Below, piece by piece: positions 56,500 through 64,000 of a stretch of 64,000 nt of DNA. Source of the DNA: Phorcus lineatus (Eukaryota; Mollusca; Gastropoda; Trochida; Trochidae). How positions within the stretch are numbered: the first letter of the stretch is position 1; each line of letters starts with the position of its first letter. The stretch covers positions 35,090,054-35,154,053 of the forward strand of contig OV121094.1 of the NCBI GenBank assembly GCA_921293015.1, in the 5' to 3' direction. The notes beneath the pieces were generated by a model. It was not told the origin of the DNA, ran no database searches, and saw only the letters and a list, made by a program, of their open reading frames with translations. The translations under genes and the position numbers were made by a program.

Positions 56500-57560
56500 C
56501 CTACTTTAAATTATTGAAAGTGACATATACGTACACGCAAGTCGATCGTTTAAGATACGTACATGTCAGAATGTGACAAATTGATTGTGTCAGTTACACA
56601 GCGAACGATCCTGACCTGGAAGTCAAACGCTAGCAATGCCAACTGAGTCTGCAATCCCACACGCCATCAATCACAAAGCAAAACAAAAATCTAATCATCT
56701 AACAAGCATTATGCTGTACTTACAGCAAATTGTACGTTCCAATGTATATATCCCTGTTGTGTATATCCAAGACGGTCGATATTGACGTGATATAAGCGAC
56801 TTTGTCCTAAATTCCGAAAGAGGGAACGGTTATGTCCAAGACTTCCTTACTTAATTTCAGACATGTGGCGCGGCGTCGCTGCTTAGTGAAATCTAAACCA
56901 TTCCATGCGGCCAGCTGTGACCCCGTGACCTCTGAACTTCGACCCCGTGCTGTTCACTGAAAGCATGTGGGAAAGTAATAACGGCACGGGGATATTTATC
57001 TTAGATAAGTGTGCATTTCTTACTGCTTTTTAAAAAAAAAGACATTAATAACATTACGTGATAAAAACGTTCTCATCATTTTCATCATGTATCACCATTC
57101 GTATGTACATTCAAGTTCATGCACTTTCAATTGATAGAACCTGTTACTTGTCATAGGTGTTTTATAAATATAAGTTAATGATAAACTTATAATTATAAAC
57201 ATATGAAAGACAACTAACATGAGTATGATGTGTTAAAGTTATATTGTTTGCACTATGATGTGTTAAAGTTATATGGTTTGCACTATGATGTGTTAAAGTT
57301 ATATTGTTTGCACAATGATGTGTTTAAGTGATAATGTTTGCACAATTTTACACCGCAGTGTCGTAATGGTAAGTAATGTCAATACTAAACATGTATAGCA
57401 AAGGCGTAAATAGTATAGTGTGCGTCTTTGGTATAGCCAATTCCTCAGTGCATCGCGACAGGAACGTACATGTGCGTATGAACTGGTAAATGTTGGCGTT
57501 GCGTAATACCGACATGAGTAGTTGTATAAAGAAGCTGTTGTATCAATTACGGCCTGTCTT
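56500..57560. promoter_or_regulatory. CpG-dense pocket, possible promoter or first exon
   Basis: CpG is frequent here (for example GTCGATCG, GCGAACGATC, GACGGTCGATATTGACG, GTGGCGCGGCGTCGC, CGTGACC, CATCGCGACAGG), against scarce CpG in most of the window. Base composition is less AT-rich at 56840-56990. There are splice-like strings on both strands: TTACTTAATTTCAG (plus, about 56847-56860, acceptor-like) and GCTGTAAGTACAGC (minus, near 56712-56725, donor-like). No reading frame of useful length. A 5'-UTR exon with an unmethylated promoter is possible; strand is undecided. Confidence 0.35.
57224..57345 (+). repeat. Tandem repeat, exact 30-bp unit, four copies
   Basis: TATGATGTGTTAAAGTTATA at 57224, 57254 and 57284, and a variant (AATGATGTGTTTAAG) at 57314, each followed by TGTTTGCAC. 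Confidence 0.93.
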
Positions 57561-58645
57561 TTACAATTTCATCTTAGTTAGGATACTAAAAGTTATAAAA
57601 GTCTCTGAGGCTGCTTTACAATACAAACTTTTCAATATTTCAATGTTTTTTCAGAGAAAAGTCAGTCTATTATAAACACCGTTTCAGTATTTGTTGTACG
57701 CATATAGAATTTGGTAGAAATACAACATCAACGGAAAAAGATTCAGAAGTTCAATCAAATAAATCTGATAGATTTTATGGCAGTAAATGTTCACAAAATT
57801 ACTGACATAAGTCGTCACGAAAATCTTGAAACAACGCATACAGTATCTATGACGTTATGTAACCATTTATTTCAAGCTACAAACGAACGCTTTCCATTTT
57901 CTAATGTGCCTGTGACAAATTGTATGATCCCGAAATTTAATTGTCTGTTATCATTATCTTCATCCGTTGCTATATAAATCCTGAAGCACGAACCTCTAAC
58001 ACATCAACTCAATTTAGTTTTGTCTTGATAGATTTGAAGTCATATATAGACTTGATCAAGATGTCTAGATAAACATCAAAACCACAAATCATTAACTAAC
58101 TTAATTTCAACTGTGTTTAAAAAGCTGGTTGGTTCTCATGAACTAGTTTAAAGAATCCGTGATTTCATCGAAATTTATTTGCCTTTCAAAAAAGTCAAAA
58201 CAACAATTATAATTCTTTTCATAAGAAATATCTCATATTTTACAATGATATGAAAATCATCAATTTTCGATAAAAATTAAACAACACCCTATATGTTAGA
58301 CTAAATTTTAGTCTATGAAAAGTTTTGATAATTTACTGTTCCTTCATCCCTAATAATATTATATTTTTCTTTGGGCTCCTAATTTCATTGTGTATTCAGT
58401 CAATCCAGACTTGCTGAATGTGGACCTAGACTGTATAAAAGCTCCTTTATATACACATTCATGAAGCAGGACTACCTATATGAGTGTGGAAGCCGAAACC
58501 ACAAATACCATTTTCAAGAATATGGTGTTATAAGCTTTCAAACACACTCAACTCAAATGTTATCTTTTTATGAGTAGGTTATTGTTTAAAAGTTCGTAAT
58601 TGTTGCACTGTTCAATGTGTCACACAATGTTTTGATATTTCATGT
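57561..58645. other. AT-rich stretch, nothing recognised
   Basis: The 88-codon frame at 57711-57977 has no recognisable motif. Confidence 0.4.
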
Positions 58646-58949
58646 CAGGGGCGTAGGAACAGGGAGGGCTTGGGGGGCTTAGCCCCCCCACTTTTTTTCG
58701 AAATGTTTTTTTTTTCCAACTATTTTCCCCTTTCTACTACATATTTCCCAATAACAGGTCTAGTACGTAGTTCTAAAACTACTCTTAGCCCCCACCCCCC
58801 CCCCCCCACTTTTTTTCGACTTCAGTATTATGATAAGATGGGATAAGCAGCCAGCAAGTTTCCTTTTTTTTTTTTTGGTTACAAAATTTAAATTCAAGCC
58901 CTCCCCCCACCCCCCACCCCCCACTTTCAAATTCGCTCCTACGCCCCTG
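58646..58949. mobile_element. hAT-like MITE with CAGGGGCG ends
   Basis: Left CAGGGGCGTAGGA and right TCCTACGCCCCTG are inverted (304 bp; the right end is preceded by TCGC rather than AAC). The interior has strand-asymmetric runs: GGGGGGCTTAGCCCCCC hairpin, (C)n and (T)n tracts, and repeated CCCCCACTTTTTTTCGA. CAGGG(G) termini are typical of hAT elements, but a clean 8-bp target duplication was not found (TTTCATGT versus TATGTAAC). Confidence 0.75.
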
Positions 58950-59215
58950 TATGTAACCTAGTTCATTCTAGAGCTTTGCGTTATCTTAATGTTTAAGAAT
59001 AGGGTTTTCTGTGAAAGCTACTAGAAGTAAGGCAATCTATAAAATGAAAAGGTAAATATTTTAGTTAGCTTATCTATTGTGAGTATTGTAATTTTCAATT
59101 CGTATTCGCTTCATATTATAAACCCAAGTGTTTGTTTGTTATCGATTAAATTCAGTTCTTTGTCATATTTTGATCGTTTGACATTGGGACATATTTCCTT
59201 ATTCTAAACTCTACA

Positions 59216-59438
59216 TGACACAGTCAGCTTTAGTTTCCTAAATTATGTTTGACTAATTGACGCACGTCATTTTCCGGTTTTCGATCACTTCGCCACTTTT
59301 GAGTCATTAATTGGAATTCTACTTAACATATTAGCATTAAAATGATACTTTTAAAGCACCAGTTAGTAATTCACGATAACATTACGACATTCATGAAGTA
59401 TGGCACGTGTGACTCCAGCATCTAAAGTGTCTCTTTAA
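59216..59438. mobile_element. MITE family D, copy D5 (partial)
   Basis: Core AATTATGTTTGAC..ATTGACGCACGTCATTTTCCGGTTTTC (about 59240-59282). The right part continues to TGGCACGTGTGACTCCAGCA and CTAAAGTGTCTCTTTAA, equivalent to the D1 end GCACATGTAACTCCAACAACTC...GGCTCTTTAA. The left terminus is not recognised. Confidence 0.6.
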
Positions 59439-60144
59439 CGTTAATATTGTTCCTGATCCTGAAACAAATTAAAACTAATTAGAGTAGAAATAAAATTCAC
59501 TCCCACGAATGTTGACTTGACTATCCTTAAATCCGCTAATCACGTTTCATGACGTCGAGGAAATTAATCAATAACTAAGATCAGTTTTAAATCTGCACTG
59601 ATAATAACATCGAGAAGAGGGATTTTATTTCCGCACATTTTGTAGTTTTTTTTGTATTTGATAGTCTTTTAAAGTTCACATTCGATGAAAAATATTCTAA
59701 TTGAACTCTTACTATTTGTTATATGCCAATGATCTGATGGCGCAATACTGTTTCAAGAATAGAGTTTGAACGTAATTTGAAAAGTTATTCGAAATTCGTA
59801 GGCAAGATACCAATAGATGATTAGGTTACGCCTGTGCTGGGAAATCTATCCATCTGATTAGCTGACAATAAAAAATTGAGCTAAAATTTCAAATGTTAGC
59901 TAAAATTTATCAATTCTCAGTGACATGTAGGTTTTTAATGTTCGCACATGCTTTACACGCCTGGATCTTTTTTCTTCAGGTACATTTGTATTCAAAATAA
60001 CTGTCTTGAATCATGTTATAAAACAAATTAAATAATCAATGGAAGTCTTGGTATGAGAAAAAAGAAGTTAACGGAGGCATTTGCTGGGCTAAAAAACATC
60101 AAAGCGTGAGATAAGAGCTGGAAACCATTTGGCTTAATGCAAGC
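59439..60144. other. AT-rich stretch, nothing recognised
   Basis: No gene or structured repeat seen. Confidence 0.4.
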
Positions 60145-60486
60145 CATCCTGCTACATTAGCGTAATCGAATCCGCTGATCGAGCTCCTCCCATATACCCT
60201 GATCTCCTTTAGGCCAAAAGCCTCGTATCACTAGCTGTCTAACCAGCTAATGGGACGACTCGCATCCAGTAACAGCGGCACAACCCGGATGGAAAACTCA
60301 ATTAAGTTCAAGAGAGTAGCTTCAAGGTCCTTGGATATAGACATTTCATTGGCTTTAACAATAACAGGTGAGCACAGCCACGAACACCAAGCCGCGCCAG
60401 CCGTTCGAGGGATTTGGCTCGAAAGAGATCAGGCTATATAGAAGGAGCTCGATCAGCGGATTCAATAACGCTGATGAAGCGTGATG
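60145..60486 (-). mobile_element. Family C MULE-type MITE, copy C2 (reversed)
   Basis: Left TIR CATCCTGCTACATTAGCG...GAATCCGCTGATCGAGCTCC...TATACCCTGATCTCC; right TIR is its complement (GGAGCTCGATCAGCGGATTC, CGCTGATGAAGCGTGATG). The interior GACTCGCATCCAGTAACAGC and CGGCACAACCCGG is the reverse of C1/C3. No 9-bp duplication is evident (AATGCAAGC versus GTAGTTTCA). The 63-codon frame inside is not a gene. Confidence 0.85.
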
Positions 60487-61330
60487 GTAGTTTCACTGTT
60501 TTTCAAAATTTACTTTCAGCAAACATCAACGTTAATAGATAACACTATCTAGAAGAAGTCTGAGGTTTTTTGAAATTTGTAAAATAAAAACATGGCTCAT
60601 TTTTAGTCATGTTTAAACTTTTTTTACTCGAATTCAAAATGCTCAAGAACACGTTCTATACAACCTAAGCACGTTTATTTCTTACAGTAAATCTTTTAAA
60701 CATATAATTTACTGATAATATGTGAAATAAATGGCCTTTCAGTAAATACATGAACATAATTTTCCTAGATTATTTTGACTAAATGCGTGTACATACAAAG
60801 CGAAACAGTATTTTCTTGAATTTAATAAAAGTTTCAGTAAATGCACGATCTACAGGTTAATTGTAACATAGATAGTTTAACGTATTCAAACAAATTTAGA
60901 TGAGTATCAATTAAAAAAACCAAACAGTCAAAATTAAAACATACAAGCCAAATAGTGGTAACATACAGGGCATGGTTTTCATCCGTTGATTGTAAACCAA
61001 TCAGTCTTCCTCACTGACACAAAGCCCATGAAGAACTGATGAGAGGTGGAGTTAAGCAAGAAAACAGGAACTGGGGCCTATTGCTGATAAATGGTGTATG
61101 TAATACTTGTACCACCTAAAGAATAATCCAATCGTAGAAAGAGGAAAAACTTAGCCGTGTCTGCCCTTCCTTTCATTGTCAGTGTCTTAATACTGTATGG
61201 TATTTATAAAACATACAATTAATATGTTGCAGTCTTGTGACATTGTTCTATTTTGGATAATACAATCTGCATTGTACAAATTCGGAACAAACAACACCGC
61301 CAGCATTGAACGAATCAACAGCTATCTAAC
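60487..61330. other. AT-rich stretch, nothing recognised
   Basis: No gene or structured repeat seen. Confidence 0.4.
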
Positions 61331-61400
61331 TCGCCAGAGGCGATGCTTGTGGTTGAGTCTTTGAGGGTACTGGTTCGAATCCCGCAAGGGAGTCGACCTG
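61331..61400 (+). ncRNA. tRNA-like sequence (partial)
   Basis: TACTGGTTCGAATCCCGCAAGGGAG is an excellent B box / T-arm. An A box is not clear in AGAGGCGATGCTTGTGGTTGAG upstream. AACCCGAGAATTTTTACTATTGC follows. Overlapping frames on both strands (61315-61587) come from this segment and are not supported as genes. Confidence 0.5.
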
Positions 61401-61573
61401 AAAAAAACCCGAGAATTTTTACTATTGCAGATAGTGTGATCCTGTGTATTAAAATGTTTCTGAGGTTATGGTTTTTGTATCCGCGTGCGTTCGTCAGTAG
61501 CAGACAAAATTTACTTCCTCTTTGGATACCTAAAAACAGTGGCCGAAGAGTAAGAGCTCTTGTGTAATCGTAT

Positions 61574-61995
61574 ATAGAGAATTTCACCCCAAGTGACTTC
61601 TGGTATCAACACGAGTTCATAAAAGTTACAAATATCCGAGGCTTGCCGAGGATTTTTAATTTTTGTCAACAAGTGTTGATATATTTGATATCAGAAGACA
61701 CGAGGGTGAGATTATATTTATCATCCCACAAAATTTCATTTCGATATCGTGAAAAAATTTCTGAACACTGCACTACTCTAAGCCTCTCGGTGCAGTGATG
61801 TCATAGCATTGTGAAGTCGTCATGTTTATGACGTCATAGTATTGTGATGTCATGACTTAATGATAAAAAATAATTGTGATGTCATGAACTTGACTGTAAC
61901 AGGGCATTGTTCAAAATCTAGTGTCAAAATGATATCTCCTATCTTGATCTTCCACAAGCGATATCTCCTGTTGAACACAGTTTTGGATGATAAAT
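61574..61995. repeat. Family A fold-back repeat, copy A4
   Basis: Collinear with A1 over its whole length: arm ATAGAGAATTTCACCCC, a loop enlarged by TCCGAGGCTTGCCGAGGA, arm GTTGATATATTTGATATCAG/AAGACACGAGGGTGAGATT, then TTTATCATCC and the body with TGATGTCATAG, TTATGACGTCATAG (a perfect CRE palindrome) and TGATGTCATGA, ending ACAGTTTTGGATGATAAAT. The 22-bp palindrome of A1 is reduced here (GATATCTCCTATCTTGATC). Confidence 0.85.
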
Positions 61996-62972
61996 CAATA
62001 TTTTGACATTGTCAAATTGTTAACTTTAACACTTACGTTATGACAGTAAGAATTTCATTTAGCACAGATTTTGGTGACGAATTAGATTTGGATATATTGA
62101 CCTTCTGTTTTGTGTCCAAAAGAGGCAATGAATTAGGATATTTCTCGACAACAGCCACAGGATATATGTGGGTGTTCGATATCAAACTGTTACGAATAAA
62201 GAAAAGTCATTAATTATTTAGAAAAAGGCTTAGATTTTGTAGTGGTCAATTATTACTTTTTGACAGATAAAAAACGTCATGGTGAGTTTTGGAATTGTGT
62301 GGGAAATGTAGCGGTTATCATTTGAGGATGTTTAGAGATGACGGGTTTCCAACTAATTCAGCGTATCAACCATGCTAAAATATAAAGATTTCAATAACAC
62401 ACTTGTTATAACTTGTTATCACACGTTGTCGAAAAATACCTATAATATTAATTGCAAAGTTGAATAATCCCTAAAATTTGCTAATTGATTCAGTTTTGTG
62501 AAAAGTTGTCAGGACTACAATTGTAAGTTTTAATCAACTTAAAAGATTCATCAAAATGTTAACGTAAATGAACTCGACCAATTTCACAATTCAAAATCAG
62601 AATGTTTACAAGAATCTTGTTTCTGCAGAAGCAAAGGACATGACAGTGAGTGATATATAATATCATGATCTAGGTTAACTTATTCAATTTCAAAGATTTA
62701 TCAAATTGTTAAAAGTAAAGGACATAATAGTGAGTGATATCGACTACTTCACTGCGAGTAAACACTTTTGATGGCATGATGTAGGTTGTAATTTCATCTT
62801 TCACATTCAAAACATTATAAAACTTTGTAATCTTTTAAATACGGATGCATATGATTAGCAATCCTTCTAATCATTTCAAGGCTAAAACTAACTTGAATTT
62901 CGATTGATGAAGACAACTCAGTAAGGGTGATGGAAGGAAGAATCGTTAAAGAATCACAAATTCATAATACCA
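61996..62972. other. AT-rich stretch, nothing recognised
   Basis: A weak duplicated phrase, GGACATGACAGTGAGTGATAT (about 62637) and GGACATAATAGTGAGTGATA (about 62719), is the only pattern seen. Confidence 0.4.
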
Positions 62973-63270
62973 TTTTGCAAACATACTGCTACATAAGCGT
63001 ATTTGTTTCCGCCTAGCTCCATCAAATACCCTGATATCCTTTGGCCTAAAACGCTCGTATCGCTTGCGGCTGGTCAATCATGGCTATTTATAGACTCCAT
63101 TGACATTTGTTTGAATTCTCATCCGGGTTGTGCCGCTATTGCTGAATGCGAGTCATTTCATTGGCTTGCTATATTTAGAGATACAAGCGTTGTATAGGCC
63201 GAAGGATATCAGGGTATATGATGGAGCTAGGCGGAGACAAATACGCTGATGTAGCAGGATGTTTTGCCCA
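62973..63270 (+). mobile_element. Family C MULE-type MITE, copy C3
   Basis: The element is 62982-63261 (280 bp). TIRs of about 80 bp are almost identical: CATACTGCTACATAAGCG...TCCGCCTAGCTCCATCA...TACCCTGATATCCTTTGGCC versus the complement of GGCCGAAGGATATCAGGGTA...GATGGAGCTAGGCGGAGAC...GATGTAGCAGGATG. Flanks TTTTGCAAA (62973-62981) and TTTTGCCCA (63262-63270) agree at 7 of 9 positions, compatible with a mutated 9-bp duplication. High TIR identity suggests a younger copy than C1 or C2. Confidence 0.88.
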
Positions 63271-63639
63271 TCACATTTGGTTGAAGATGAACAATCTAAC
63301 AGGGAACCATAAAGTATTTAAAGTAACCGTCACCAAAATAATAGAACAATTAATAAACTTGTGTAATATTAAACCAGTAGACAAATTATGCCCTTGTGCG
63401 AGGTAACTTTGTAAGAAACTGAATTTCACTTTTTAATACAATGTCCTTTTTCTTCAGATTTAAGGAGAAGTATTCTTCCATTCTATTGTCATACATCACC
63501 ATACCTTCAAAAATCTTTATTACTTTGTAAAAGTGATAATAACTTGATCCTAAACAGTCTTGCAAAGCATGTTTTCCTTGGACTTTAAAAACGTGCGAAG
63601 TTTCTCAACATTACGTAAGTTTACCTCTGCCAAATGCTT
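63271..63639. other. AT-rich stretch, nothing recognised
   Basis: A 62-codon frame that starts inside C3 (63218) is incidental. Confidence 0.4.
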
Positions 63640-63772
63640 GTACATCACAATTATTGGTGCTCCATATATTGCACTATCATTGTACTTGTATTATTCGTGT
63701 TTGTATGACTTGTAATATGGGCCGGTTGCCTTATTTACTTCTGAATAAACCTTCATTTTCATTTTCATAAAC
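63640..63772 (+). mobile_element. Probable LINE 3' tail
   Basis: TGTATGACTTGTAATATGGG, CCGGTTGCC, TTATTTACTTCTGAATAAAC, then a short-repeat tail CTTCATTTTCATTTTCAT. Arrangement as in the 6.1-kb fragment and as in many 5'-truncated non-LTR elements. No reverse-transcriptase coding remains. Confidence 0.4.
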
Positions 63773-64000
63773 ACTTACAAAATAAAAAATACTAACCACA
63801 ATAATGTATTTGTTGATAAATAACAACAACAGTAAATCGCATTTTGTAACTATAGAAATTTTGCTGCCTCATTCTTTTGGCTGTCTTACGTTATCCTCAT
63901 GAAAGTTTCTTTTTTGAATGACACAATGACTGTCCATTGAAAGTTTTCGTAAGTTGTGAACTTCACCAATAGGTTTTAGTATATAAGACAAAGTCTCAGT
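63773..64000. other. AT-rich window end, nothing recognised
   Basis: No gene or repeat structure seen. Confidence 0.4.

Noticed and set aside
58646..58949. Target duplication for the CAGGGGCG element
   Set aside because: The 8-bp flanks TTTCATGT and TATGTAAC do not match, so hAT assignment rests on the termini only.
1..64000. Bacterial or viral operon, secretion, defence or similar gene system
   Set aside because: No long open frames, no Shine-Dalgarno-spaced genes and no recognised viral proteins; SINEs, MITEs and satellites show animal nuclear DNA.

Overview
This window is AT-rich, repeat-dense, gene-poor animal nuclear DNA. I could not support any protein-coding gene, rRNA or intact tRNA in 64 kb. 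The longest open frames are about 110 codons or less, and the most striking of them lie inside tandem or transposable repeats. The most economical reading is an intergenic desert or a very large intron. The organism is probably a marine mollusc, most likely a vetigastropod-type gastropod. That is an inference from SINEs ending in GAGT/GAGTT runs followed by TTTAATGCCGCTTT, and from 'pearl'-like elements with an ACGG microsatellite and a tandem-repeat core, which are known from bivalves and other molluscs. It is not proof.

The content is mostly non-autonomous mobile elements. (1) A tRNA-derived SINE family of about 320 bp: one full copy with a 13-bp target duplication (38.2 kb), a head-to-tail dimer (35.2-35.8 kb) and several truncated copies (3.8, 8.3, 11.2, 32.1 kb). 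A second SINE tail type is at 14.0 and 30.7 kb. (2) Two unrelated families (called P and Q here) with the architecture of pearl / Helentron-associated (HINE-like) elements: short subterminal inverted repeats, a tandem core, an ACGG-type microsatellite and a 3' hairpin. P copies lie at 20.3-21.5, 32.7-33.3, 38.1-38.9 and 45.3-46.4 kb; Q copies at 43.0-43.9 and 53.6-53.9 kb. (3) MITEs assignable by their ends: two MULE-like families with long TIRs and 9-bp duplications (22.3-23.2 kb; and family C at 48.8, 60.1, 63.0 kb), a hAT-type element with an 8-bp duplication (12.4 kb), a hAT-like CAGGGGCG element (58.6 kb), a PIF/Harbinger-type element with TAA duplication (54.0 kb), a TA-flanked element inside an AAT microsatellite (29.0 kb), family D with TTAA flanks and a conserved core (1.8, 9.0, 12.0, 44.9, 59.2 kb), family A fold-back repeats (0.2, 9.8, 50.5, 61.6 kb) and a 114-bp palindromic MITE (36.2 kb).

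Tandem arrays fill much of the rest: an 83-bp satellite with a larger 816-bp duplication (36.3-37.7 kb), a 76/153-bp higher-order array (18.5-19.2 kb), 50-bp (10.65 kb), 122-bp (7.9-8.2 kb), 30-bp (57.2 kb), about 31-bp (39.9-40.3 kb) and 27-bp (42.8 kb) arrays, and trinucleotide microsatellites. Nesting gives relative ages: P2 sits inside a family-D element, a full SINE sits inside an old P copy, and a truncated SINE interrupts a degenerate tandem array.

The clearest non-repeat signals are a CpG-dense pocket at about 56.5-57.6 kb (possible promoter or first exon, strand unresolved) and a short GC-richer unique block at 44.2-44.4 kb. The most unusual structural observation is in P2. All seven anchors lie on an exact 145-bp lattice, the first and last units are position-specific variants shared with P1, and one internal unit carries its 33-bp hairpin in perfectly reversed orientation without disturbing the lattice.
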